Below are positions 54,357 through 63,758 of a DNA stretch of 64,000 nucleotides, one piece after another (position 1 is the stretch's first letter; the number at the start of each line of letters is the position of its first letter). The stretch spans positions 848,955 through 912,954 of the forward strand of contig NQOF01000003.1 in the NCBI GenBank assembly GCA_002270465.1, in the 5' to 3' direction. The notes under the pieces are model-generated. The model saw only the letters and a list, made by a program, of their open reading frames with translations. It did not search any database and was not told the origin of the DNA. The stretch is from Blautia hominis (GTDB lineage: Bacteria; Bacillota; Clostridia; Lachnospirales; Lachnospiraceae). Both the position numbers and the translations under genes were made by a program.

Positions 54357-57300
54357 ATGGAACAGACAAAGGCGAAGAGAAAGCGGCGCTCAAAATTCCT
54401 GAGTGCCCTGCTGGCGGTCTGCGTAGTATTCTCAGGCGGCGGAATGACAGTTCCGGTGCAGGCGGATGCAGAACAGACGGAGCAGAACACCATTGTAAAC
54501 GGAGCATTGTGGTATGATGACCGTGGAGAGAACATTCAGGGACACGGCGGCAATATCCTGGAGTATGAGGGCAGATATTACTGGGTAGGGGAGTACAAGG
54601 AGAACGCCAATTTCAGCGGCATTGCCCTTTATTCGTCCTCAGACCTGGCAGACTGGAAGTTTGAGAACATGATTCTGACACCGGATACGCCGGATGATGA
54701 CGGCACCATAGGCTTCTGTACCATAGAGCGTCCAAAGCTGATTTATAATGGATCGGAATTTGTACTGTGGGCACATTGGGAAAACGGCAAAGATTATGGA
54801 GAATCAAAATTGATCGTAGCCAAATGTGATACGGTCAACGGTGATTACGAATTTGTAGATCGATTCAATCCCAAGTCCAGAACTTATAATGCGGAAACCG
54901 GTGAATATGAGATAACTACCAATCGTTCCCTGGATATGACTATTTACAATGATACGGAAACTGATGCGGATGGAACGATACATAACCAGGCATATCTGAT
55001 TTCCGCCAATGGTCATAATATGGCACTTTATAAGCTGACCCAGGATTGTATGGATGTAATTCCTGAGGAGAGTTACCAGTTTTGGATGGGAGCAGGAAGG
55101 GAGGCTCCTGCCCTTGTAAAATCCGGGGATTATTACGTGCTGGTGACTTCAGGCCAGTCCGGCTGGTATCCCAATCAGTCCATGTACGGGTATACAAAGG
55201 ATATCACAGATCCCAACGGATGGACACCGGCAGATGAACTGAAAACCATTGGAAACAATTCAACCTTTTACAGCCAGCCAACCAATATCGCTGCGATTGG
55301 GGATGGACAGTACATTTATATGGGCGACCGCTGGAATCCCAGTGCGTTGGGAAAATCCACATTCGTATGGCTTCCGCTCAATATAGAAGCCGGGGAGGAT
55401 GGGGTTGCCGCATCCATGGATTATGTGGATGAGTGGTCATTTAATGCAGAAAGCGGTAAAGTTGAGCTTCCGGACAGCGAACTGGTATCACAGGTAAAAA
55501 CAGCGGAGGCCAGCGTGGCAGGTAGTGATGCTCATCCGGTAGAGCAGGCTGTGGACGGCATTTGTGACACTACCTCGGAATGGGGGAACAGCAACTATTT
55601 TGCGCCTGCATCCGTGCCCTTTTCCTACACGATTGACCTGGAAGAGGTATATGATCTAAACAGATTTGACCTTTCCACACGTCTATGCAACGGCTCCGAG
55701 ACTTATTACCAGTACCGTGTGGAGGGAAGCAATGACAAAGTAAACTGGGAACAGATTCTGGATGAGTCCTCCAATACAACTGCTGCCTTTAGAAGCAATC
55801 CTGTAAGCGGGTCCTACCGTTATGTGAGACTGACCGTGGACAATGTGGTCAATGCACATAACGGCAATGGGGCGGCCTGGGCAGCGGGACTGGTAGAGGT
55901 GGAAGTCTATGCCTCTCAAAAAACGGCTTCCCATGAAGTCCTGGATATTTTATATGAACAGTACAAATCCGTTGAGCAGGGCTATTACACCAGAGCTTCC
56001 TATAAAGAATTCCAGAAAGCACTGAAGACAGCAAAAGAAATTCTGGAAAAAGGGGAAGCGGCAGAGTCGGAATATAAAGATGCTGTAAAAGCGCTCAAGA
56101 CTGCATACGAGGGGTTGAAAAAGGGTACCGGGACTCCGGTGAAAGTGACGGGAGCGGTCAGTGATACGGCAACTACAGCGGGCACACTTCCGGCATTGGC
56201 GCCTGTAGTGATGGTGGAGACACAGGAAGGTCTGTCCGCAGAGGCAGAGATTGACTGGAATATTTCAAAAGAACAGTTCACCTCCCCTTACAGTACAGTT
56301 TCTGTAGAGGGAGTAGTGAGAAATACGGATTTGAAAGTGAGCTGCAGTGTGGAAGTGATTCCGGATAACCTGATCTATTTTATTGACTGCGGTACACAGG
56401 GAACAGGCTCCGGGGCATTCAATGCAGTAGCTGCGTCAGGAATTGTGCTGAAGAATCAGGTATCTGACCAGGCCTATTCTGAGGAGAGCGGCTGGGGTAT
56501 CTTAAGTGGATATGATGGAGCAAAGACAGGGGAACATGCTGATAAATTCACTACCGGATACTATGGAGTCAATGCAGCAGGAAAAGAGAAAGGCTATGCC
56601 TACAAATTTACATTGGATGCAGGGGAATATGATATTACAGTGCAGTCCCATGAGTGGTGGTCAGGCCCGCGTACCAGTAATTTTGAAGCTGTTTATACAA
56701 CAGCAGCCGGTGAGTCACAGTCCGTTATGATCGCGGAAGGACTGTCTGTGGGAAATGGCTACAGCCCCAATGCAATAGGCAGCGGCAGGCTCACCCTGGA
56801 GGAAAAGACAGAGGTACAGCTTAATGTCTACGCTTCCACAAATCAAGGGGCAGTCATTACATTTCTGGGTATTGCAAAGACCGGTGAAAAACCCGACAAG
56901 GGAGAACTTATCCGTCTGTATGAAGCAAACAAGGATAAAGAATCCGAAAAATATACAGAGGAGAGCTGGCGGGCCTTTCAGGAAGCCCTTGACCGGGCAG
57001 ATGCAGTCATCAGAAATGAGGAAGCAGATGCGGAAATGGTGAAGAACGCAAAAAATTCATTGGTAGAGGCTGTACTGAACTTAAGAGTTGATAAATCCGT
57101 ACATACAGATGTGCTGGAAACATTGATTGGTCTGAATAAGAGCAAGAATCCGGAAGATTATACGAAAGATAGCTGGGCTGCCTTTGAGCAGACACTTTCA
57201 GCAGCCGTAAATCTCCTGGAACAGGGAGAATATACACAGGTATCTGTGGATGAAGCTGCCAATGCAATTTTGGAGGCAGCAGGAAAGCTGACTGCTTCCG

Positions 57301-58646
57301 CAAAGGCGGATAAAACCGATCTGCAGGCTCTCGCTTCCGTATTTGAGGAAAAGGATTTAAGCATTTATACAAGAGAAACCAGGGATATCTGCCAGGCAGC
57401 TTTAGACAATATGCAGACAGTCCTGGAAAATGACTCGGCTGTTCAGGCAGATGTGGATAGAGCAGCAGAGGCAGTGACAGATGCAGTGGCCGGGCTGGAA
57501 CTTCAGGAAATAGGTGAAGGTGGAACGATTATAGGGCTTTCCAATCTTCTGGAGCTTTGTGTACAGTACAGAGAGGAAAATTATACACAGGACAACTGGA
57601 GTATTTATTCTGAGAAAAAGCAGGCAGCAGAGGCACTTCTTCAGAAGCTTTCAGTTACAGAAATTGTAGTAGAAAAGGAGGAATCCGAGGATACGGCAGC
57701 GGATATAAGCCAGGCAGAGATAGATGCAGCCGCCGCGGAACTTTACAGCGCCATGAAAGGCCTGGTGAAGATCCAGAAGGAAAATCTGGCGGACAAGACA
57801 GGACTGCAGAATCTTTATGAGATGACGGGCATTCTGTCAGAGAGTGATTATACAGCAGAAAGCTGGGAAAAGCTTGTAAAGGCGCAGGAGGCAGCCAAAG
57901 TGGTCCTGGATTCTGAGCTGGCTGACCAGCAGAAGACAGATGAGGCAGCAAACGCACTCCTTCAGGCGGCAAAAGAACTGGTAAGGGAAGAGGATGCTGC
58001 AAAACAGGCAGATAAGACATCCCTTCAGAATGTGTACGATGTGTGTGCAGGATATCTGGAGGAGAATTACACAAAAGAGAGCTGGGAGGCATTTAAGGCG
58101 GCAAAAGAACAGGCCGGTGTGGTACTTCAGAAAGAAGACGCCAGTCAGGCGGAAATCGACCAGGCAAAAGATACACTCCTCACAGCGATCAAAGGCCTTG
58201 TACAAGCGGAGCAGCCTCAGATTGCGGATAAGAGCAGTCTGCAGCAATTGTTCAATGCAGCGTCAAAGCTTAATAAGGAAGACTTTACAGAGGAATCCTG
58301 GAAGGCACTGCAGGCAGCGATGGAATCGGCAAAAAGTCTGCTGGCCTCCGAAGAGGCATCCCAGGAAGAAGTCAATACCGCTGCGGATGCTCTTGATAAA
58401 GCAGTGAAAGGTTTGAAGACGGCAGACAAGAAAGAGTCATCTGATAAGGAAAAAAATACGAATAACGGCACAGACACAGGGAATAAGAAGAATCCAAAGG
58501 CCAATACGGGAAATGCAGCTAAGATAAAAACAGGCGGCGTAAAAACAGGAGATTCCACCCCCATTGCTCTGTTTATAGGAACTGGAGGGATTGCGTTTGC
58601 CGGGATTACTTATCTTTTGGCATCCAGAAGAAAAAGAAACAAGTAG
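54357..58646 (+). CDS. Secreted GH43_24 exo-beta-1,3-galactanase-like protein with FIVAR repeats
   Basis: 1,429 residues; AAGGAGA precedes ATG 54357. Domains: signal peptide 1-36; GH43 ~45-360 (IQGHGGN; acid E249 in GREAPAL; Q307 in SQPTN at the base position, as in subfamily 24); F5/8 type C module ~375-525; one FIVAR; Big_4-like ~608-672; malectin-like CBM ~676-850; seven more FIVAR repeats to ~1375, each ~65 residues with a YTxESW core; linker; KTGDSTPI; TM; RRKRNK. It shares module types and tail with the giant at 14431-22002 but has no GH30. Probably removes galactose from beta-1,3-galactan chains at the cell surface. Confidence 0.87.
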   Translation: MEQTKAKRKRRSKFLSALLAVCVVFSGGGMTVPVQADAEQTEQNTIVNGALWYDDRGENIQGHGGNILEYEGRYYWVGEYKENANFSGIALYSSSDLADWKFENMILTPDTPDDDGTIGFCTIERPKLIYNGSEFVLWAHWENGKDYGESKLIVAKCDTVNGDYEFVDRFNPKSRTYNAETGEYEITTNRSLDMTIYNDTETDADGTIHNQAYLISANGHNMALYKLTQDCMDVIPEESYQFWMGAGREAPALVKSGDYYVLVTSGQSGWYPNQSMYGYTKDITDPNGWTPADELKTIGNNSTFYSQPTNIAAIGDGQYIYMGDRWNPSALGKSTFVWLPLNIEAGEDGVAASMDYVDEWSFNAESGKVELPDSELVSQVKTAEASVAGSDAHPVEQAVDGICDTTSEWGNSNYFAPASVPFSYTIDLEEVYDLNRFDLSTRLCNGSETYYQYRVEGSNDKVNWEQILDESSNTTAAFRSNPVSGSYRYVRLTVDNVVNAHNGNGAAWAAGLVEVEVYASQKTASHEVLDILYEQYKSVEQGYYTRASYKEFQKALKTAKEILEKGEAAESEYKDAVKALKTAYEGLKKGTGTPVKVTGAVSDTATTAGTLPALAPVVMVETQEGLSAEAEIDWNISKEQFTSPYSTVSVEGVVRNTDLKVSCSVEVIPDNLIYFIDCGTQGTGSGAFNAVAASGIVLKNQVSDQAYSEESGWGILSGYDGAKTGEHADKFTTGYYGVNAAGKEKGYAYKFTLDAGEYDITVQSHEWWSGPRTSNFEAVYTTAAGESQSVMIAEGLSVGNGYSPNAIGSGRLTLEEKTEVQLNVYASTNQGAVITFLGIAKTGEKPDKGELIRLYEANKDKESEKYTEESWRAFQEALDRADAVIRNEEADAEMVKNAKNSLVEAVLNLRVDKSVHTDVLETLIGLNKSKNPEDYTKDSWAAFEQTLSAAVNLLEQGEYTQVSVDEAANAILEAAGKLTASAKADKTDLQALASVFEEKDLSIYTRETRDICQAALDNMQTVLENDSAVQADVDRAAEAVTDAVAGLELQEIGEGGTIIGLSNLLELCVQYREENYTQDNWSIYSEKKQAAEALLQKLSVTEIVVEKEESEDTAADISQAEIDAAAAELYSAMKGLVKIQKENLADKTGLQNLYEMTGILSESDYTAESWEKLVKAQEAAKVVLDSELADQQKTDEAANALLQAAKELVREEDAAKQADKTSLQNVYDVCAGYLEENYTKESWEAFKAAKEQAGVVLQKEDASQAEIDQAKDTLLTAIKGLVQAEQPQIADKSSLQQLFNAASKLNKEDFTEESWKALQAAMESAKSLLASEEASQEEVNTAADALDKAVKGLKTADKKESSDKEKNTNNGTDTGNKKNPKANTGNAAKIKTGGVKTGDSTPIALFIGTGGIAFAGITYLLASRRKRNK

Positions 58647-58720
58647 GGCGGCAAACCGGTGTGGATCTTTGCCGGTGAGAGTGAAGACAATGAGCACTAT
58701 TAAATAAGTTTTAACCTGAA

Positions 58721-58766
58721 ACAGAGCGGCAGCAGCTTGTAATGAGCGCTGACCGCTCTGTTTTTT
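58721..58766 (+). terminator. Terminator after the second GH43 gene
   Basis: ACAGAGCGG (58721-58729) pairs with CCGCTCTGT (58753-58761), loop of 23 bases with its own small hairpin, then TTTTT. Confidence 0.8.
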
Positions 58767-58788
58767 AATTGTCTTTTAAAGAAAAGTA

Positions 58789-58847
58789 TTGACAGAACCG
58801 AAAATACTTTGTATATTATATATGAACATATGAATAAGCGTTCATAT
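58789..58847 (+). promoter_or_regulatory. Metal-efflux promoter with ArsR/SmtB-type operator
   Basis: TTGACA (58789-58794), 17-base spacer, TATATT (58812-58817). Immediately downstream ATATGAA (58828-58834) and TTCATAT (58841-58847) form a perfect 7-6-7 inverted repeat containing TGAA-N6-TTCA, the SmtB/CzrA-type metal-sensor site; a further ATATGAA at 58820 overlaps it. The sensor gene itself is not in the window. Confidence 0.7.
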
Positions 58848-58881
58848 GAAGGAAAAAATATTTAATAGGGAGAATAAAGTT

Positions 58882-59103
58882 ATGAAAAAAACATTTAAGC
58901 TGTTAGATTTAGACTGTGCACACTGTGCCGCAAAAATTGAGGACTCCGTGAGAAAGATAGAAGGGGTAGCCGGTGCTGAAGTGAATTTTTTGAATCAAAA
59001 AATGGTTTTAGAGGCAGATCAGGAGCACTTTCAGGAGATTGCAGAGAAAGCGGTTACATTGATCCGAAAAATCGAACCGGATATCACAGTAAAGAAAATC
59101 TAA
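58882..59103 (+). CDS. Heavy-metal-associated (HMA) domain protein
   Basis: 73 residues, a single ferredoxin-like HMA fold with metal-binding CAHC in LDLDCAHCAAKIE. The two cysteines with an adjacent Asp are like those of Zn/Cd ATPase domains. AGGGAGA precedes ATG 58882; an ATG at 58846 lies inside the operator. It is 58 bases ahead of the ATPase, whose own N-terminus lacks an HMA domain, so this is a detached metal-binding domain or chaperone. Confidence 0.9.
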   Translation: MKKTFKLLDLDCAHCAAKIEDSVRKIEGVAGAEVNFLNQKMVLEADQEHFQEIAEKAVTLIRKIEPDITVKKI

Positions 59104-59161
59104 GTCAGTGGCGGCAGGCCTGCGGGACTGCCGCTGTCTATTCAAAGAAAGGATGAGAAAA

Positions 59162-61057
59162 ATGACCAAAAAACAGAAAAAACAATTATACAGGATTCTG
59201 ACGGCTGTTCTTATTTTCCTTCCGGTTTTATGGATTCCCATGAATGAAACAGGGAAATTTATAGGATTTCTGGTCTGTTATGCAGTGATCGGGTGGGACA
59301 TTATCTGGAAAGCCATTTCCAATATTCTCCACGGTCAGGTGTTTGATGAAAATTTCCTGATGACAGTAGCCACTGTGGGTGCTATGTGCCTGGGAGACTA
59401 CAAAGAGGGCGTTGCAGTCATGTTGTTTTATCAGGTGGGAGAGTTATTTCAGTCTTACGCTGTCAGCAGATCACGCCGTTCGATTGCGGGGCTGATGGAT
59501 ATCCGGCCTGACTATGCCAATGTGGTGCGGGAAGGAAAAGAAACCAGAGTTGACCCGGACGAAGTTCTTGTAGGAGATGTGATACTGGTGAAGCCGGGAG
59601 AACGGGTACCTCTTGACGGAACGGTTCTGGAGGGAAATTCCACTTTAGATACCTCCGCGCTCACCGGGGAATCCATGCCCAGGGAAATCGGAGCCGGCGC
59701 AGAAGTTATCAGTGGATGTATTAACCAGACAGGAACACTGAGAATCCGTGTAGGCAGGCCTTACGGAGAATCAACGGTATCTAAAATACTGGATTTGGTA
59801 GAGAATGCCAGCAGTAAGAAGTCAAGATCCGAGGCATTTATCACAAGATTTGCAAAATATTATACGCCTTCTGTCGTAGCCGCGGCCGCGCTGCTGGCTG
59901 TTTTACCTCCTCTGCTTATGGGGCAGGCATTTACACCATGGATACACAGAGCCCTCGCATTCCTTGTGATTTCCTGCCCGTGTGCCCTTGTGATCTCTGT
60001 ACCCCTGAGTTTCTTCGGAGGAATCGGCGGTGCTTCAAAATGTGGTGTGCTGATCAAGGGAAGCAATTATCTGGAAGCTCTTGCAAAAGCAGAGACCGTG
60101 GTATTTGATAAAACAGGAACACTGACAAAAGGGTCCTTTGCTGTGACAAGATGTTATCCCCAGGGGATTTCCGGTGATAGATTGCTGGAACTGGCCGCCT
60201 GTGCGGAAAAAGACTCCAGCCATCCTATTTCCAGGTCTATTGTGAAAGCATACGGAAAAGATACAGAGCGGTTTGGGGTTACCGATGTGCAGGAGATCGC
60301 GGGCCATGGCATCTCTGTCTCTCTGGATGGGAAAAAGGTACTGGCCGGAAATACAAAGCTGATGAGATTAAAAAACATACCGTTTCAGCCTATTGCCGAA
60401 GCAGGTACAGTTGTGTATGTTGCCGAAGATGGGAAATACCGGGGGGCTGTCCTGATTGAGGATGAGATCAAGGAGGATGCAGCGTTTGCAGTCAGGGAAC
60501 TGAAAAAAGCCGGTGTCCGGAAAACCGTTATGCTCACCGGAGACGCGAAAGCTGTGGGAGAAAAAGTGGCAGAAAAACTGGGGCTGGACCTGGCTTATAC
60601 AGAACTGCTTCCTGCGGATAAAGTGGAGCATATGGAGAGACTGCTGGCAGAGACAAGCGAAAAGGGCAGGCTGGCCTTTGTTGGGGACGGAATCAACGAT
60701 GCCCCTGTACTTGCCAGGGCTGACATCGGAATTGCCATGGGAGGTCTGGGGTCTGATGCGGCCATCGAAGCGGCAGACATTGTCATTATGACAGATGAGC
60801 CGTCAAAAATCGCGTCAGCTATGGGCATTTCAAGAAAAACACTGCGGATCGTCCGCCAGAATATAATATTTGCCCTGGGAGTCAAAGGCATTATGCTGCT
60901 TCTGGGAGCTTGTGGAATTGCGTCCATGTGGGCAGCTGTTTTTGCGGATGTAGGCGTATCTGTCATTGCCATCTTAAACGCAGTACGTGCACTGAGGGTG
61001 CCGAAGGAAGACAGAGTGCTGAAGAAGGAGAGCATCCGGGAGACTGCTGCTGCATAA
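59162..61057 (+). CDS. Heavy-metal P-type ATPase (Zn/Cd/Pb type, P1B-2)
   Basis: 631 residues. N-terminal helices directly from residue ~10, actuator TGES in SALTGESMP, metal-site CPC in VISCPCALVIS, phospho-Asp in FDKTGTLTKG, hinge VGDGINDAPVLA, and the last-helix Asp in FADVGVSVIAILNA that marks zinc/cadmium pumps. No N-terminal HMA domain; the separate 73-residue protein upstream supplies one. The ATG at 59162 (AAAGGA upstream) gives a sensible Lys-rich start. Confidence 0.92.
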   Translation: MTKKQKKQLYRILTAVLIFLPVLWIPMNETGKFIGFLVCYAVIGWDIIWKAISNILHGQVFDENFLMTVATVGAMCLGDYKEGVAVMLFYQVGELFQSYAVSRSRRSIAGLMDIRPDYANVVREGKETRVDPDEVLVGDVILVKPGERVPLDGTVLEGNSTLDTSALTGESMPREIGAGAEVISGCINQTGTLRIRVGRPYGESTVSKILDLVENASSKKSRSEAFITRFAKYYTPSVVAAAALLAVLPPLLMGQAFTPWIHRALAFLVISCPCALVISVPLSFFGGIGGASKCGVLIKGSNYLEALAKAETVVFDKTGTLTKGSFAVTRCYPQGISGDRLLELAACAEKDSSHPISRSIVKAYGKDTERFGVTDVQEIAGHGISVSLDGKKVLAGNTKLMRLKNIPFQPIAEAGTVVYVAEDGKYRGAVLIEDEIKEDAAFAVRELKKAGVRKTVMLTGDAKAVGEKVAEKLGLDLAYTELLPADKVEHMERLLAETSEKGRLAFVGDGINDAPVLARADIGIAMGGLGSDAAIEAADIVIMTDEPSKIASAMGISRKTLRIVRQNIIFALGVKGIMLLLGACGIASMWAAVFADVGVSVIAILNAVRALRVPKEDRVLKKESIRETAAA

Positions 61058-61088
61058 ATAAAGAGAAGTAAAATCAGTTTGTAACCGT

Positions 61089-61391
61089 TTGGCTCACATA
61101 CGTCAATTTAAGAAATCTGCGAAGGTATACGAGGCGGCAGAAGTTTTTTGCGGGAAAGGTTTTAAATGTCATGGCATAAAAGCCAATCTTGCCGTACGCG
61201 AGGAGGTGTACCGCTGCTTTCAAGAATGTGTGGAAAAGCTTGGAAAGGATCTGGAAATCCTTGTGACTGCCCACGGGATTCAGAGACGTCATAGTGCATA
61301 TGAAAGGTGCCTGTGTTTTTTGGCATCACATGCCAGTGATTATTTGGGCGGAGCCATAATTCCTGTGGATGGAGGATATCTTGTAAAGTAA
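61089..61391 (+). pseudogene. Collapsed short-chain dehydrogenase (KduD/gluconate dehydrogenase-like) remnant
   Basis: A 100-codon frame. LAVREEVYRCFQECVEKLG and ILVTAHGIQRRHSA match the region around the SDR NAG motif, and CLCFLASHASDYLGGAIIP then VDGGYLVK is the classic SDR C-terminus. About 110-120 residues between them, with the catalytic Ser/Tyr-x3-Lys, are gone at the junction RRHSAYERC. The N-terminal GxxxGxG is also absent. Reading frame is kept. Not expected to be active. Confidence 0.8.
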
Positions 61392-61415
61392 AAAAAATAA
61401 GAAATGTATGACAGT

Positions 61416-61463
61416 AAGTACCTAAAAGCGGCAGAGAACAGCGGCCGCTTTCAGGTACTTTTT
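61416..61463 (+). terminator. Terminator after the SDR remnant
   Basis: AAGTACCTAAAAGCGGC (61416-61432) pairs with GCCGCTTTCAGGTACTT (61444-61460), one mismatch, ending in a T-run. Confidence 0.82.
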
Positions 61464-61634
61464 GCCTGTTATCCTGCCCGTATATCTGTACAGTGTCCAG
61501 GACATCAGTTTTAAGGTGATTCTTCAACAGATTTGCGTATTTGCTGCGCTGACTGTAAAAATCATTCTGCAGCCAAGCAAGAAAGAAGGTATTTATAGTT
61601 GACAGGAAACGTTCCGAGAAGTAACGGATCTTAA

Positions 61635-61820
61635 AGTGTGTTTGAAAATTGCTTTCGGCAAGATGTGCGTTACAGTTTATGCTTATTGAGCTTTGCTCAA
61701 TATGATGTGGGAGATTTGACCTCGATGAGGGAGGCGCAGCGGGCTACGTTGACCGAATTGAGGGCAAATATACCGCGAAGTGGGGCGTGCGGATTGTCCG
61801 AATGAATTTTCAAACACACT
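61635..61820. repeat. MITE-like element with AGTGTGTTTGAAAATT termini
   Basis: A 186-bp element with perfect 16-base inverted ends AGTGTGTTTGAAAATT (61635-61650) and its complement (61805-61820), extending imperfectly seven bases inward. The interior is GC-richer (GCGCAGCGGGCTACGTTG, CGCGAAGTGGGGCGTGCGG) and non-coding. No transposase. It lies in the 526-base gene-free stretch 61392-61917, which otherwise holds a terminator and a possible 45-codon fragment of a membrane protein (61465-61602). Confidence 0.72.
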
Positions 61821-61917
61821 CTGGGACAGAATGGCAAAAGTTTTGTTTCTGCATATTCTATTATAATGACAAAGCAGGGGATGCCATGTGGGAAATTATA
61901 ATGAGAAGGATATCTGT

Positions 61918-62073
61918 ATGCAGCAGAATGATATGGAGAATATTGTGCTGACGCCAAAACAACAGATGCATTTTTGCAGGCAGTTAAAACGGGGAATCTG
62001 TAAAGAGCTTCATGGAAGCGGCCTGCTGACAGATGAGCAGCTCAATCAGCTGCTGAATGAACTGGAACCATGA
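61918..62073 (+). CDS. Small protein upstream of the recombinase
   Basis: 51 residues, MQQNDMENIVLTPKQQMHFC and a helical tail ending LLTDEQLNQLLNELEP. The last ~15 residues resemble a SHOCT-type short helix. GAAGGA precedes ATG 61918; an in-frame GTG at 61888 has no site. A TATAAT at 61862-61867 may start this transcript. Coupled to the recombinase region; a role in recombinase control is a guess from position. Confidence 0.6.
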   Translation: MQQNDMENIVLTPKQQMHFCRQLKRGICKELHGSGLLTDEQLNQLLNELEP

Positions 62074-62141
62074 AATCATATGGCTGCCGGAATCATTTTC
62101 CGGGTCATATATTTTATATGATAAATTTGGAGGCTTTCCGG

Positions 62142-63758
62142 ATGAAAAAGAAAGTAAGGGCAGCTGCGTACGGAAGAGTATCCACAGAGAAGGATGATCA
62201 GGTTAATTCCCTCATAAGCCAGCGGGAGTATTTTTCTGATTACATCCGTCAGCACGAAGAGTGGGAATTGACCGGTATTTATTATGATGAAGGTATCAGC
62301 GGAACCCAGACTGCAAACCGAAGAGGGTTTAACCGGATGATTCAGGATGCCATAGCAGGAAAAATAGATTTAATCCTTACAAAAGAAGTATCAAGATTTG
62401 CCAGAAACACGGTGGATACTCTTTCTTATATAAGAAAACTGAAGGAAAAGGGAGTCCGCGTTATTTTTACCATTGATAATATTGATACCATGGATGGAGA
62501 TGGAGAACTACGTCTGTCTATCATGGCAACCCTTGCCCAGGATGAGAGCAGAAAGACATCGGAACGTGTGAAATGGGGACAGAAACGCAGGATGGAACAG
62601 GGGGTGGTATTTGGCAGGGACCTGCTTGGGTATACGGTGAAGGCGGGCAATTTATTTGTCAATGAGGAGGAGGCAGGAATCGTCAAAGCCATATTCCACA
62701 AATATACAAATGAACAAAAAGGCACGCATGTTATTGCCAGAGAGCTTACGGAGGAGGGGATACCGCCTAAACAGGGAGAGAGATGGTCTAATACTATGAT
62801 TTTAAAAGTTCTGAAAAACGAGAAGTACGCAGGGGATCTGTGCCAGAAAAAAACAATCACCCCGGATTTCTTGTCCCACAGAAAAAAAAGAAATGAGGGG
62901 GAGGAGGAAATGGTATATTTAAAAAACCATCACACACCGGTCATTGACAGGGAACTGTGGGACAGAACACAGAGAGAGCTGAAAGTAAGATCCTCATCGC
63001 AGCAAAAAGTTGCTGGGCAATGCAGTCATTACTGGTGCAGTGGAAAAGTAAAATGCGGGGAATGCGGAGGAAGTTTCGTGATCCGTACAAAAAAACGCAG
63101 CGATGGAAGTATCTACAAAAGCTGGAGATGTTATAATCATGCAAATCATGGTAATTCCTGCTGCCAAAACACAGCAGTCAGTGACTTGGCGCTGCGCGCT
63201 TGTGTGTCTTATGCGGTAAAGCAGGTAAAGATTGAAAAGGATACTATAGCGGCAGAACTTTTACAGAGTATTAAAAGGCTGAAACGGACAGAGCTATACA
63301 CGTACGATGACTCTTTTATTGAGAAAAGGATAGGAGAAATTCAGTCCAAAAAGAAAAAATGTGTGGATTTGGCGTTGGAGGGAATCTTAAATGCCAAAGA
63401 ATTGGCTGAACAGAAAGATTGGTACGACGGGCAGATCAAAAGACTGGAAAGAAGGCTGCTAAAAATAGAAAAGGAGAAGGAAATTGAGGAGAAAGAAAGT
63501 AAGTGTCCGGAAAAATACATAAAAACGATCAATGATATCTTGCGTTTTCAGGAGAAGGAAGATGTCCTTTACCGAGAAATACTTGATAAAGCTGTCGTGT
63601 ATCCTGGACAGATTGTTTGTGTATGGCTGAAAGATTTGCCGTTTGGGATAAAAATGCAGATACAAACCAGTGGCAAACGGGAAAATTATACTACAGAAAT
63701 CCTGGATGTGTGTCTTGTTAAGAAAAATATGAATAATGACATGTTGGTGGAAATGTAA
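62142..63758 (+). CDS. Large serine recombinase
   Basis: 538 residues. Resolvase domain 1-~150 with catalytic S14 in YGRVSTE and the Arg-rich region SRFARNTVDTLSYIR; Recombinase domain ~165-270; zinc ribbon (VKCGECGG ... CYNHANHGNSC) ~305-350; coiled-coil C-terminus to ~480. GGAGG at 62129-62133 fixes ATG 62142, although the frame is open from 62070. It would integrate or excise a mobile element by att recombination. No other phage or conjugation gene is seen before the window ends. Confidence 0.93.
   Translation: MKKKVRAAAYGRVSTEKDDQVNSLISQREYFSDYIRQHEEWELTGIYYDEGISGTQTANRRGFNRMIQDAIAGKIDLILTKEVSRFARNTVDTLSYIRKLKEKGVRVIFTIDNIDTMDGDGELRLSIMATLAQDESRKTSERVKWGQKRRMEQGVVFGRDLLGYTVKAGNLFVNEEEAGIVKAIFHKYTNEQKGTHVIARELTEEGIPPKQGERWSNTMILKVLKNEKYAGDLCQKKTITPDFLSHRKKRNEGEEEMVYLKNHHTPVIDRELWDRTQRELKVRSSSQQKVAGQCSHYWCSGKVKCGECGGSFVIRTKKRSDGSIYKSWRCYNHANHGNSCCQNTAVSDLALRACVSYAVKQVKIEKDTIAAELLQSIKRLKRTELYTYDDSFIEKRIGEIQSKKKKCVDLALEGILNAKELAEQKDWYDGQIKRLERRLLKIEKEKEIEEKESKCPEKYIKTINDILRFQEKEDVLYREILDKAVVYPGQIVCVWLKDLPFGIKMQIQTSGKRENYTTEILDVCLVKKNMNNDMLVEM

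Noticed and set aside
61465-61602. Hydrophobic 45-codon tail starting PVILPVYLYSVQDISF
   Set aside because: Could be the end of a degraded membrane protein, but it has no start codon or motif and is too short to assign.
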